NCBI RefSeq assembly: GCF_049243985.1 | Contig: NC_135386.1 | Coordinates: forward strand, 5,354,501 to 5,418,500 | DNA from: Paroedura picta | Lineage: Eukaryota > Chordata > Lepidosauria > Squamata > Gekkonidae | Direction of reading: 5' to 3' | Length of the DNA stretch: 64,000 nt | Shown: positions 49,141-60,700 of the stretch, in pieces | Layout of the letters: each line of letters opens with the position of its first letter | How positions within the stretch are numbered: position 1 is the stretch's first letter | Made by a program: the position numbers and the translations under genes | Notes under the pieces: model-generated | Told to the model about the DNA's origin: nothing | Seen by the model: the letters and a program-made list of their open reading frames with translations, nothing else | Databases searched by the model: none

Positions 49141-50870
49141 CCGTTGGAAGCGGGTGGGCGTGAAGGAGGGTCATGTGACGCGGCAGAGGCGGGGGGTGGG
49201 GGTGAGGCTTGGGTTGCAGAGGCGCCTGCCTGGAACAATGGTGGGTGGGGAAGGGGATGGCGCAGGCCAAGGGACGAATTGACAGCTCCATCCCAACCAG
49301 GTTTTATTAAAGGGGAGAGCTTTCCCGTGCCTGCACCCTTCCTAAGACAATGAAACAGGAATCACCAGAGTGCAGACAGAAGGGAGAGGAATAAAATTAG
49401 CAGAGAATTAGTAAAGGCGCTCCCTGGACTCCAAATTTTGTCCTGCTACTTCAAACCAATGTGCCTACTCAATCTGTTTGGTTTTATTGTTACTTATTAA
49501 ATACTTAGTATTTATTAACGAAGTTTTATTCAATAATAAGCTTTTGTGTGCACCTTTTAAGACTAACAGACTGGACTGGGACCTACTGCTGCTGCAGATC
49601 AACATAGCTATACTCCTGAGTCTTATTTATTTCATTTATATGCCTGTCACCCATTACAGTTCCCCATACATCACCATCTCATTCTTCCCCAGTTTTTATA
49701 TTTCATGGAAGCTTTATATTCCATCTTTGAAGTCTTCATGGCAGTTTAACAAAGTTGTTTTTCTGTTTCTGAGCCAAAGATTCCCCCCCTTTTTGGCATC
49801 CACCCAGCAGCCCTCCCAAGGCACAGTTGCAGTCCCCTATTATTCTTCCAGAGACAGCTGGCTTGATAGCAATTAAAGCATAATAGACTACTTAGTAGAT
49901 GTTTACACTTACTATATGAAGACTGTCTACTGTTGTGTGGAAGCATAGGAAATTAAGCAATTGCATGAATGACTCACAATTCCAAGAGATCATTTACTCT
50001 TGCTGGAAGAAATACTGTTTATAGGCATTAATATATTATGTTCCTAATGTTGTTATCTCATGTTTGCTCTGTACCATAACCTAGCTTATTAAGAGAAGAA
50101 CTGAATACTACCCTAAAGTCACCTTGCAAGTAATTATTCTGGAGAAAATGGCCTATCTTTCTTTTGTTTACATGGCTAACCAAGCTTGTCTGTAGCAGTA
50201 GAAATGAACAACAGTTCAGGAGCACCTTAAAGACTAACAGAATTTGTGGCAGGGTATAGGTGTCCCTGTGTCACTGCTTGCTTTGGATACAGCTGGAATG
50301 TGAGTCCATCGGTCCTGCTTATTGGAAAGCGGAGCAATTTCAGATGCCAAATGACATTAGGAGACATAATTAGGTGTGATATGCAGAGGGTTAAGTAAGT
50401 GTGGAAAATTCAGCTTCAGTAATGAGACCAGAAACCTGAGTCTTGATTCAGTCCAGGTACATGCATTTTCATTATCAGTCGCATTTCAGCAGTCTCTATT
50501 CTACCCTTGAAAGAAAACTGCTGCTCTTAGGTCCAAAACTACTTACCTAAGAAAAAGCAGTTCTCTTACATAGGAACTCACCCTACTATGATCATCTGAA
50601 ACCACTCTGCTTTCCAATAATTAGGAAAGATGGACTCAATTCCTAGCTGTATCTGAAGTGAGTTCCTCACGAAAGGAGCCTCTGGACTCAAATTTTGCTC
50701 TGCTGCTTCAGACTAACTTGGCTACCCACCTGAATCGAGCCACAAATGTTTGTTAGGTTTTAGGACTTGCGCTGTTTTTTTTTTTAGTCCAAGTTTTTCA
50801 GGTTATACTTTCATAGCCCCAAAAGAAAGGCTAGGCTCCATGATCACCAAAGATAAACATCAACCGAAAA
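49141..50870. other. Intergenic spacer between CSNK1G1 and PCLAF
   Basis: No gene was recognised. The left end still has high G+C and an E-box-like GTCATGTGAC at 49170-49179. Halves of the fold-back repeat occur near 49540-49610 and 50190-50250. The rest is unique-looking A/T-rich sequence. Confidence 0.65.
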
Positions 50871-50890
50871 TACTTGTTTCATATAAAAAG

Positions 50891-50896
50891 TTTAAT
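50891..50896 (-). promoter_or_regulatory. PCLAF: PCLAF poly(A) signal candidate
   Basis: TTTAAT on the plus strand reads ATTAAA, the common variant signal, on the PCLAF strand. It lies about 280 nt past the stop codon. Confidence 0.5.
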
Positions 50897-51175
50897 AGCT
50901 TTCTTAACACCTTATGGCACAGAAATTCAGCAAGTGCAGACAGAAACAACACTTCCCCATTGGCAGCTCTTCCTCTAGGACTGACAAGCTCTCCCAGTTA
51001 CTCTTGCTGGCATTCAAGTTTTAGGTTAAGAACGTCTGTAGTAAACAAAGCTTAAGTCTGCCATGCTTTGGGAAAGACCCATATTCAGACCAAATATATA
51101 CACATTTACATGAAGGCAAAGCCACATTAGACCACATGTGGCAAAATCCATTAACAGGAAAAGACAGGAAGTGCT

Positions 51176-51236
51176 TCATACTTGGTCATCGTCAGAGGCA
51201 TCGTGTTCACCAGGGCAAGGGGGAAGAGGGACAGCT
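51176..51236 (-). CDS. PCLAF: PCLAF coding exon 4
   Basis: The exon completes a Lys codon and encodes AVPLPPCPGEHDASDDDQV and the TGA stop (51176-51178). The acceptor is TTCCCCTACAG. The Pro/Cys segment and acidic tail correspond to ACPLQPDHTNDEKE in human. Confidence 0.92.
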
Positions 51237-54200
51237 CTGTAGGGGAAAAAAGAAACCATGCCGTTAATACTCTGGCTGAGAAGGTCTCCGGCTTGTAGAT
51301 CTTTGAATCTCGGATACTTTAAAAGATCGTTCACTCGGGTGGATGGGGAGAGGGGGGACTGTGCAGAGCCCAGTCTTGTCAGCTCTCGAACTCTAAGCAG
51401 GGTCAGTGCTTGGAAGGAAGACCTTCAACAATGTATCAGCAGAAGGCAACAGCAAACCACTTTTGCTCCTCCCTCGCCTTGAAAGCCCCTTGTTGAGTAG
51501 CACAACACATACACACAGTGCCCTAAATTTAAGTTTATCAGCCTTTTATCTTGAATTGCCTTTTTTAATTGATCTGGAAATGGCACGCCCAGAAGGTATA
51601 GACTTAGGTAACAGACTGAATCAACCCCTTAGCTGAGGGAGTAAACAAACCAGAGAAACCTTTGTGATGTGACAAATGGCCTCAAGCGATACATTTGAAA
51701 GTGAATGCCAGGAAACTCCCCCCCCCCCAAAAAAAAAAAAAAAAACAACAAAACCAATGTACTGATTAAGTCAGAAAAGCCTGGGGGAAACCACATCAGC
51801 ATTTCAAAGCTCTTGTGATTCAGCCTTCACCCAGAAGTCACCTACTAGATTTCCTAGCCAAGATAGCTGCCTGGAAACTAAGAGCTGAACCCTTTTTGTA
51901 AAAAAAAGGCACTTCATTTAAAAGAATGAGGCAAGACTCCTTTGAGACTGTCTCATGTTCCAGCCATGGAGAAAATACATTATTCCCAACAGCCATTCTC
52001 TCGGCAAAGATTGAAATAATTCCACTGGAACAGCCGTATTAATCTGCTGCAGGGAAAACAGCCTTGTAGACGCTTAAAACCTTCCAGCATCAAGCAGCAC
52101 ATTCCAGAGCCTCTTTCAGGAACACAAATTTGGCCTTCGACAGCCAGTTATTTGAGGTCAGAAATTTGGTACTGGGAATGGGTTGCTGCTTTCCGTAGCC
52201 TGAGAAATTTTATTCCAGACGTTTGTGCGAGTCATTATGTTATTTAGAAAGAGAAACTGATGCTCCAAGCACCGATGAAACGAACAGGACCCGCAGGCAA
52301 TATTCTCTTTGCTTTTAAGAAACATAACTTGAGGAGGCTTCTTAAAAACTTTGCATGAAAAGTTTCTCCCGCAGCCCTTCACCCAAATGGAGAAAGCGGC
52401 AAGTGGGTCCCATGATCTGGCCACGTTTTACCAATCCACGGACTGCCGAGCATAGCTAGATAGTGCAATCTGGTCAAGAGCAGCCCATTCTTACTTTCTC
52501 CTCCGCTTTCCTATTCCGCTGCATCCTGGTTCCTCATCGGAGACCTGGTTCTCCTTCTCTGAGCGCTTTGAGGACTGGCTGAAGAATTCTCCAATTCCTT
52601 TCTGCCACGGTGGGGTGGGCCTCACGCAGACGGGATTGCCCCCTGCATACTTGCTTTCAGCTGCAAAAGCATAATTCAGAAGACATCAATGCCCTCAAAG
52701 GTGACAGCGTACTTAAACAGAACAAAGTTTGAGCTCAGGGGCACCTTTAAGACCAACCATCTTATTCAAGATACAGGCGTTCATGGGCAAGCATTCTTCT
52801 TCAAAGGTAGAAGGACTATTCTGATTTGTAATCAGAACCCTCGCAGCTTACTCTGCCTTTCAGAGCACTGCAGGAAATACATGTTACAAAAGATATACCG
52901 ATTACTTGGTAGTGTCGGAACAATTTTAAAGCTGAGACAAGATGATAAAGAAAACAGGCCACTGAGGTCAGTGCAGTACATTATTACCACTCAGTAACCA
53001 TTTTATGGTTAAAGGTAAAAGGTAAAGGTATTCCCTGTGCAAGCACCGAGTCATGTCTGACCCTTGGGGTGACGCCCTCTAGCGTTTTCATGGCAGACTC
53101 AATACGGGGTCGTTTGCCAGTGCCTTCCCCAGTCATTACCGTTTACCCCCCAGCAAGCTGGGTACTCATTTGACCGACCTCGGAAGGATGGAAGGCTGAG
53201 TCAACCTTGAACCGGCTGCTGGGATTGAACTCCCAGCCTCATGGGCAAAGCTTTCAGACGGCTGCCTTACCACTCTGCGCCACAAGAGGCTCATATTTTA
53301 TGGTTAGCAGCACCTTTTAAGGTGCAATTGGGCCCAGCGATGGAAAAGTTAGCATGCCCACCTTTGAGAGACAGGAGAAAAAGGGGGTTTTATTTACAAA
53401 ACTCCCAGAAGCACTTAGGAAAGCCACTTGTATGATATCTAAGATGGCCCAACTGGATTGGTTCTTTCGGTTTACACATGAGGCTACACACTCAGGACTG
53501 AATCTTGGCCTTGGATAGAAGGGTGGTTCGTGACTATAATTGATTTTTGATTGTGAGCTCCATGCCTTTTATTATTATTATATTTTATTTATTACGGTCA
53601 TTGACCAGTATCAAAGTATCTACAGACCACATACATTATTACAGCGTTTTAACAGGACATTCGGCATCAGGGAGTTAACAAAGGCACAAAACATTAATAC
53701 AGCATTCCATGTCTGAAATTGGGAGTTTCACGTTTTATGATTCTTTATATGTTGGGAGCTTACATTTTATGATTCTTTAGAGGTGGATGGATGGATAGAT
53801 AGATGCCACCAACCAAATCTCATTGTAATACTGTATCATTATATGTGTGCATATAGCTTATTTGACCACTGATGAAGACCCTCTGGGTTGAAGCACATTT
53901 GGTCTATGGTCATACCATGTGCAACAATTGAGATGGTACATGCAATATGCACAGATTGTGTCTTCTGCTTTAATGTTTTTTTTAATTTTCTTAATGCACT
54001 TAATAACAAATATTTGCATTCTAATTTTAATCTACATTTCTGCTCAACGTTTGGGTTCCTGACCAATGGGAGGAGAAACTGGATGCTCTGTAACTTTTAG
54101 AGATAATAGGGTGGAAATAACACCCCATGCTGATCCATTTGCAAATCTCAGTCAAAATACAGCGTGGGTTTAGAACCTTGCAGATGTTATAGAAGTGCAA

Positions 54201-56026
54201 TGGAAAATTATGCAGTGCAGCACCAGGAGTGAGCAAAGGGATCCCACACACACCTGGTACAGGAACACCTCTTGGCAGCACCAGGCAATGGAGAAACGGT
54301 GAATCATCTAATAGAAGCAAAACAAGACCTCCCGATTTAAGTCTTTGTGGCATATTGGCAAAGAGTACAGCCTGCCGAATGGGAATGATCGCTATGTGCA
54401 GAATTGCTACTGCTCTGTGGACTATTTTTTGTAATATGTAGGTGGTGGGAAGAATCAGAGCAGCCCACAGCCATCTTCAAAGAATCAGCCACTGCATGTC
54501 TCTCAAGAGGTTGATTCCTCGCAGATGGTTGGCATAAGTTCCTCAAGAGGGGCTAAACCCAGCAAAAGACCCAACCCCACTCACCTTTCCGTGAAGAAGG
54601 AGAGGAGTCCACATTAGAACTACTGGAACCCAAGACTTTCCGCGGAGCCCTAGCGGCCACCACTAGAGTAGCAGGAAGAGAAAGTGGTTAGGGACTTCCA
54701 AGTAAACATACATATCACTTACACTAAAAACCATCAATTTAGCTTAAAGGTATCCACATTTGTGGCAGGGTAGGAGTTTGTGTGCATCACTGCTCTCTTC
54801 TTCAGATATAAGCAAGCAGTGACTCACCAAAGCTCCTCCCCTGCACCAGAATTGTTAGTCCTAAAATGCTCCTGGACTGGGGCTCTTTTCTACAGACAAA
54901 TATGGCTGCCCATGTTGATCTTATATGAAAAGCACCACATTTAGCCACACAGAATGGAAACCTATCAACTTTGCAAAGCACTGATCTCTTTCTCACCAAA
55001 TGCAGAAGATTTAACATTATTCCAAAAGGACTGAGAATAAAAAAGCCACTACAATTCAACCAAGCCACACAAAACCTCCTCTCCTGCCACCACCAATTTG
55101 GCAGCAACAGTGACAGTCTTTCAGGTGTTCCTGGACTCTTGCTCTTTTCAGAGCTGAAGAGTTGAGCCCTGACCCACGGAAGCTCCTCTTTTGTCGCCAA
55201 TTCCATTAGCCTTTAAGTTGCTTAAGCTGCTCTTTTCTCCAGCTACAGACAGACTGACACAGTCGCCCACCTCCCATCTACCACAATTTAGCTGGTAACC
55301 AAGCGATTTTAAAAGAACTGCAGGTGCCATAGAAACTTACTGCTAGATTTGCAAGAGCTGACCGTCCTTGCAGACACCAATAACCCCAGACTTCCTGAAG
55401 ACAAGGCGCCAGAGAAGCTCAGGAAGTGAACTTGAACACACTCAAGTTGCCCAAACACTGCAGCTTATGCAGACAAGAACGCTCAACAGTAAAAGAATTA
55501 CAACAAACTGGTGTGCTCCAGTTGAAATCTTCAAAGCATTGTGGACAATGAATAAATCTGGGCCAGCCATTAGGCTGCACACCTTAAAAGGACAGCATAA
55601 AATAAAATCCTGCATTATTCTGTAATAGGAGGGTGGGGACAACTGTTTAAACAGAACAGCAAACCACCACTCAGACCCCCAAACAGATTTCCCAATACTT
55701 GGGTATGCCTACTGGGGAGTAAGTCCCATTACAGGCAATCGGATTCCTTCCCCAGTTCCAAGCAGGTGTCTAGGGCTCCTTGAAAACCTATTCTGATTCA
55801 ACTTTCCTAGACGCCCTGCAGTTTAGCCACAATGTACAATTCAGAAGATAACACGCATTACTCTATCCAGAGCCTTGCAATTCCCAGTTTTATTCTGACT
55901 GCTTGAATCTAAAGCGGCTCTTCCAGCAGCCTTAACCCAGACGCCGATAAAACCCCCCACCCCGCAGCTCTTACCTTTCCGGTAAGCCCCGCCGGTCCCC
56001 CCGCAGTCCGCCTTGGTCCGCACCAT
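51176..56026 (-). CDS. PCLAF: PCNA clamp-associated factor (PAF15), whole gene
   Basis: PCLAF is a small, largely disordered nuclear protein that threads through the PCNA ring and regulates DNA synthesis, translesion bypass and, when ubiquitinated, maintenance DNA methylation. Four exons join in frame to 357 nt, 118 residues (human 111). Conserved features are MVRTKAD at the N-terminus, RAPRKVLGSS (with the RxxL destruction-box-like sequence), the PIP box QKGIGEFF, and a KEN box (SEKENQ) for APC/C-mediated turnover. Differences include a glycine-rich insertion after MVRTKAD, a longer C-terminal tail (AVPLPPCPGEHDASDDDQV) and a replaced segment after the PIP box. The promoter has three CCAAT boxes and a CDE/CHR-like pair, fitting cell-cycle control. 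Confidence 0.95.
51330..51500 (+). mobile_element. 5S rRNA-derived SINE, diverged
   Basis: The head reads AGAGCCCAGTCTTGTCAGCT, CTCGAACTCTAAGCAGGGTC and TGCTTGGAAGGAAGACC, recognisably 5S-like. The body includes GGCAACAGCAAACCACTTTT and CTCGCCTTGAAAGCCCC. It lies in PCLAF intron 3 (51237-52494). Confidence 0.65.
52495..52660 (-). CDS. PCLAF: PCLAF coding exon 3 (PIP box, KEN box)
   Basis: This 166-nt exon encodes ESKYAGGNPVCVRPTPPWQK then GIGEFFSQSSKRSEKENQ and a basic end KRRR. It carries the PCNA-binding PIP box (QKGIGEFF) and the KEN box. Acceptor TTTTGCAG, donor GTAAGA. Confidence 0.96.
52661..54584 (-). other. PCLAF: PCLAF intron 2
   Basis: This 1.9-kb intron contains a fold-back half copy (about 52715-52850) and a complete Sauria-type SINE with target duplication (53012-53294). 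The rest, about 53300-54580, includes a GGAT-type short repeat near 53786 and otherwise nothing recognised. Confidence 0.75.
53012..53294 (-). mobile_element. Sauria SINE, apparently full length
   Basis: Reading on the minus strand, it has a tRNA-like head (GTGGCGCAGAGTGGTAAGGC, GGGAGTTCAATCCCAGCAGC), a body (TTGACTCAGCCTTCCATCCT, AATGAGTACCCAGCTTGCTG) and a Bov-B-like tail (TGACTCGGTGCTTGCACAGG) ending in CCTTTACCTTTTACC repeats. A perfect 12-bp target duplication ATTTTATGGTTA flanks it (53000-53011 and 53295-53306). It is mobilised in trans by Bov-B LINEs. Confidence 0.93.
54585..54662 (-). CDS. PCLAF: PCLAF coding exon 2
   Basis: This 78-nt exon encodes VVAARAPRKVLGSSSSNVDS then SPSSRK and a split codon at each end. 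RAPRKVLGSS is identical to the human segment. Acceptor CTACTCTAG, donor GTGAGT. Confidence 0.96.
54663..55974 (-). other. PCLAF: PCLAF intron 1
   Basis: This 1.3-kb intron contains halves of the fold-back repeat near 54760-54860 and 55100-55150. No other feature was recognised. Confidence 0.7.
55975..56026 (-). CDS. PCLAF: PCLAF coding exon 1
   Basis: The exon encodes MVRTKADCGGTGGAYRK and one base of the next codon, ending at donor GTAAGA. An upstream in-frame ATG at 56056 exists, but MVRTKAD matches the family's N-terminus, so 56026 is chosen. Confidence 0.95.
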
Positions 56027-56049
56027 GCCGCCACCCAGCAAGGCTTCAG

Positions 56050-56290
56050 TGATCACCCGCAGCCGCTTCTGTCTCCCGCCGGACGAGAAGGGGAACTAAA
56101 ACGCGCGGCGCTCTAAGCGGCCGACCCTTTCAAGCCGCCGCGAATTGTCCTTCCCGCGCGCGCGCCCTGCTGCCATTGGCCCGGGCTCAGCCCCCGACGG
56201 ACCAATCACAGCGAAACCCGCGGCCGGAGCGGCGTTTTTTTTGTCCGGGAGAATTGCCGTCGGACCAATCCGAGAGGCTCACGCGCACCG
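56050..56290 (-). promoter_or_regulatory. PCLAF: PCLAF promoter: CCAAT boxes and CDE/CHR-like pair
   Basis: This CpG-rich block lies upstream of exon 1. CCAAT boxes occur at 56175-56179 (minus) and 56202-56206 and 56265-56269 (plus), spaced 27 and 63 bp, an NF-Y-type arrangement. On the minus strand, GCGGCGGCTTGAAAG (56127-56141) resembles a CDE/CHR pair (CTTGAA in place of TTTGAA), and an E2F-like TTCCCGCG lies at 56151-56158. Such modules drive G2/M and DREAM-controlled genes, which fits PCLAF. Confidence 0.6.
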
Positions 56291-56730
56291 CTAGTACTGG
56301 AACCTTAAGGGGAAAAATAATTGTGAATGGAATTAGATTTTTTTTTTCGGGGCGGGGGGAGGAGGGATGAACGCGCCACTCGCGTCGAATTGAGCTGTCC
56401 ATAAGTTACACTGGACGCGCCTGCAACAACCCGTGCACAGAAGTACTCTGGACGTCTTTATACGCGTGGAATAGTTCCCACGTTACAGCTGAACGTGCAT
56501 GATTGAAAGCGCACGTTTATCCAGTCCCTCCCTGGTTTCATTTGCAAAGCGGACGCGTGTCAGCCACCCGCTAGCCTGCTGTGATACTTATTTTCACAGT
56601 GCAAGTCCCACTGCGATCAGTAAGCTTTACTCCCAAGTTATGTACAGACGATTAACCTTACAGTAGAGTCACACTCCTTTAAAGCCATTGAGGGGCTTGG
56701 AAGGTAACTGATGGTCCGTCTGAGGTCAAG

Positions 56731-56903
56731 ATCCATGCAAAACTTAGAACACAGTTTGAATCCACTGGCAACTTTAAGAGCAACATGTTTAATTCTGGGT
56801 ATAAGTTTTGGTATGCGTGCCCATGAAAGCTGATACCCAGAATTAAGCTTTGTTGGCCCTGGACTCAGTCTTTGTTCTGCTGCTTCAAACAAACACAGCT
56901 GAA
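56731..56903. mobile_element. Fold-back element with long inverted arms
   Basis: The left arm (CACAGTTTGAATCCACTGGC, TTTAATTCTGGGTATAAG) is mirrored by the right arm (TACCCAGAATTAAGCTTTGT, TGGACTCAGTCTTTGTTCTG). Noncoding. Confidence 0.65.
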
Positions 56904-58972
56904 TCGATCCCCATGTAAAATTATTCAAGAGGGAATTTATTCAGGCAATAGATCTGTACGGTTTAATCTGTACGGTTGTAGGGGAAATAATGTGGGAGAT
57001 ACTGTCATGAGGAGTTAGCGACAGGCTTTTGTCCTTTCTCACATCATACATATTCTTTCCATTATTGTATGGGTCTAAATATATTAATAGGCCCTGCTTT
57101 TAGCTGTCTTGCTCACTGGCTGAAACGTTGTTGCAAGGAGCGAGTATTGCTCATGTGTAAACATGCTTATCTAAATCTTTTGAACGTGGACACATGAAGC
57201 TGGGTGAAGATTCGTATGATCTCAACTTGTTAAAAACAGGTGGTGTCTTATAATTGGGAGACTTCACCAGCCTCTATTTTTTATTATGAAAAAAGAGTTT
57301 TTACATGACACATTGGGTAGTAAGAGACCCCCCCCTTGTTTAGATTTTTAATTTGATCATAAAAAGTTGCTGCTAGCTGGACACCGTCAACTCAGTACAG
57401 ATCTAAGCACTGAATGCTGTACACCTTAGGCTGGGGTCCATATTTCTTTTGCTGACCGGGCTTCCAGCAGCTGATAAGAAATTAGAACCTGTCTCGTTAG
57501 ATATGTTATGATTGCTGTGAAATTGTAATACCTATATTGCAACTGCCTGCTAATTATTATAAGTAAGAATAAACCACAACCAATCTGAATAAATCTTTGT
57601 TGGTCTTAAAGGGACTACTGGACTCTGATTTTATTGTGCTCCCCCTACTACGGTGTGCCTGCTGTTTTCAAATCTTATTAAAAGAACCATTTGCCACTTG
57701 GATCTAGCAAGACAATGGTTTCATGTGCTTTAGATTCTGCTTCATTTAATACATCCTGCTACAAAATTGCTCCAGTTCTGTTAAATTTTTAGTTGGTTCC
57801 TTGGCCCCATCCTGTTCATTTTATTGGCTGGCTCTGGGTAATCACCCTTGAGTCCAAAAGAGAAAGGTGCACTATAAATAAATAACATCAATAAAGAAAA
57901 CTCTGCTTACATTGACTGTGTCTCAATAAAAAGGGATTAATTTATGATGAAACTTCCATACCAGCCACAGATATCCTACCGCCAGCTTAAGCAATGTGGC
58001 TCTAACTGTTTTTAAATCTGCTGGTTTAGTGAATAGGAGATGCTTTCAGGTACTAAATGCTTTCCCCTGCTATCTTTCTGGAAAGATTAACAGTTCCATT
58101 CAAACCCAAAATGCAGCAGGAGTAATTGGATTTAAAGCCAATTGAAGTCAATGGGCCTAAAGTGGTTTAAGGCAGATTGCTTTTACAGTCCCATCCATTA
58201 TGATGTTAAACTAGCTTAATTGGTTTCAAACCACTTTAGTCCCATTAACTGAAGAGTAATTGTATGTTCCTCTGCAGAGGTAAGATAACAAGAATGAGTG
58301 CTGTGGTTGACTTGTTGATTGTGGAATGAGCTGTCAATGGGCCCTAAACAACTTCATCAGATACATTAAAGGCGCTCAGATTGGGAAGGGGAAACCCATT
58401 GGGGGGCGGAGCTGTCACATGCAGCAGGAGGAAGGCAGAGAAAATGTGACAGCTTACTGTGGCAACTGGAGTGCCAGAATGTGAATCAAATGGAGGCAGT
58501 TTATTTCAGTGCTAATTCTAACATAAGAACAAAGAATCTGAGTTCAGCTCAGAATTAAGAGTCCTCTGGCACCTTTACAGACTAGCAGAATTATTCCCAA
58601 GAGGGTAGCAATCATCTTTGAGAATTTCACCTTTGAAAGTAGGCTTGTCAACAAAAGGACCTTTATCTTTAAAACCATGCAATGCTCCTTCTGTGTCAAA
58701 AAGCACCAGAGCAAAGAAGGCTATGCTTTTTATCTTTCTGATAGCTGACTGGAAACACTGCAGAAAACTGTACTTACAACTTTAGCTCCTGAAAGGGAGT
58801 GGGGTGGTTTCTGTTCCCATTGCAGTCTGTTTGTTACAACATGTAATGTCTGCGCATTGTCCTTTAGGTTTCTTCCAGAGGGAATTTCCCATCCAAGCAT
58901 AAAATATTTGTTTGGCTGAGTCAGGCAGGGGGGGGGGAGAGAGAACAACCAGCAGTTAGTTATACCTCCTTA

Positions 58973-59147
58973 AAAATGGCCATCCACAACCTTATTTTGG
59001 GCACAACCCTTTTAGGACTTCTTCTCAGATTTCAGAGCCCCCTGCAGCAGGCTGGCCACTTGCACAATGAACTAGGCTAAAAAAGGCCTAAGCCAAGAAT
59101 GAGATGACTATACTCCATGTACCTTGTCTTATATATACACACACGAG
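58973..59147 (-). repeat. Unclassified interspersed repeat, copy B
   Basis: The inverted counterpart of 30262-30425: GCAGGCTGGCCACTTGCACA, ATGAACTAGGCTAAAAAAGG and ATGACTATACTCCATGTACC appear here on the plus strand as the complement of copy A. Confidence 0.6.
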
Positions 59148-59289
59148 ACAGATTTCTAGAACATTTGACCAAGAGAAGCAAGTGCATTCTTATTTTTCCT
59201 TGAATGCTTTAATTCAAGCACACACAGAGGAAAGGATTACAACCTTTGAGCCTGTGGGTACCTTTGGAAATTTGAGAGGGGAGTGAGCA

Positions 59290-59372
59290 CTGTCCTAAAA
59301 TGGCTGCCATGGGAGGCAGAGTTGGCCACAAAATGGCTGCTGCAGGAGGCAGAGTGGAGCAAAAATGTTTGT
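59290..59372. repeat. Short tandem repeat with AAAATGGCTGC units
   Basis: Two and a half units of about 36 bp share AAAATGGCTGC and GGAGGCAGAGT. A third related unit lies at 38081-38120 in CSNK1G1 intron 2. The core resembles a YY1-type site. Confidence 0.6.
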
Positions 59373-59439
59373 TAAGAAGAGGAGCCAATACCACCCTCCT
59401 CACACGTCTGGGTTTGGAAAAAAATGGAGACTTTGGGGG

Positions 59440-59990
59440 GTGGAGCTGGGGTGGGGGTATGGAGCCCACCCTCCAAAGCAGTTCTTTTCTCCAGGGGAAC
59501 TGATCTCTGTCACCTGGTGAGGAGCTATAATTCCAGGTGATCCCCAAGGGGGACTTGGCGACGGGCATTCCTACAAAGAAAGAAAGCCAGAAAGGAAATG
59601 GAACCACAGGTTAGCTAATGATAACCTGAGTGTTTACCATCCTCCTGATCTCCAAGGACTAAAGCTTTTATTGTAGTGCTGAAAAACTTTTTAATTCAAA
59701 AAGGGGACGCCAATTGCAAGCCCTGCTTTACAACAGCCCCATCCATTTTTATTATTATTAGTATTACTATTAGTTTTATATACTGCTCCTTCCTGTGGAG
59801 CAGGTTCAAAATGGTTGCCAGCTCCAGACTGGCAAACTCCTGGATATTTGAGGATGGAACTGGGGGAGGACAGCGACCTGAGTGGGATACAATCCCAAAG
59901 ATTTCACCTTCCAAAGCATCCCTTTTCTCCTGGGGTGCCGATCTCTGGGGAGGAGCTGTCATTCCAGGGGATCCCTCTGAACATGTCCTG
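59440..59990 (+). repeat. Two copies of an unclassified squamate repeat
   Basis: Copies at about 59440-59590 and 59815-59990 share CCTCCAAAGCA or CTTCCAAAGCATCCC, TTTTCTCC, GATCTCTG and GGAGCTGTCATTCCAGGGGA or its variant. The same repeat occurs at 48120-48420. Confidence 0.5.
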
Positions 59991-60451
59991 CCTTGAAAAC
60001 CCTGCAGGGTTGCCGTTAGTCCTTTCAGAATACAAGATGGCAGGATGCGAACAGCAATTCGGCTGCCTGTGCAAATCTATAAACAAAGGAGTTATTATTT
60101 TTGTTGAGGAAAGAAATGGAAGCTGATGTTTTTTTCAGTGAAGTGGGCACTCCCTTGCACAATGTGAGAGCTGGGGTGGGAGGAGAGTGTGGGAGTACTT
60201 TTGTCCTTCATGGGTGCCAGTGCAGCCAGGCACTAGCTATTTTGGAAAAGTTAAGAGAGAAAGGAAGACAGAAAGTCCTCCCCTGCGCTTGGTGGATAAT
60301 TTTCCAACCTTAGACAGAATATTGGAATGGCAAGTTCTGTCACCACAGGAGCAGCATAAGGGTAAGGAGGAGTGAGCTGAGTGCTGCTTCTTTTTGTTTT
60401 TTCAGCTTCCCTTTTCAGTTTGCTGTCTCCATTTTTGTCTTCTTCCTCTCT

Positions 60452-60700
60452 TGGTATAGTGGTTAAGAGTGGCGGACTCTAATCTGGAGACCCGAGTTTG
60501 ATTTCCCGCTCCTCCAGATGCAGCCAGCTAGGTGAACTTGGGCTAGTCACAGTCCTGTTAGAATGGTTCTCACAAAGCAGTTCTGTCAGTGCTTTATCAG
60601 CCCCACCTGATGTTTGTGGGCAGAGGGAGGGACGGTGATTGTAAGCCGCTTTGAGTCTCCCTTGAGTGGTGAAAAGCAGGGTATAAAACCCAACTCTTGT
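60452..60700 (+). mobile_element. tRNA-headed SINE, full length
   Basis: The plus-strand copy runs from the tRNA-like head (TATAGTGGTTAAGAGTGGCG, CTCTAATCTGGAGACCCGAG, TTTGATTTCCC) through GCAGCCAGCTAGGTGAACTT to the tail GTAAGCCGCTTTGAGTCTCC, GGTGAAAAGCAGGGTATAAA. Confidence 0.75.
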
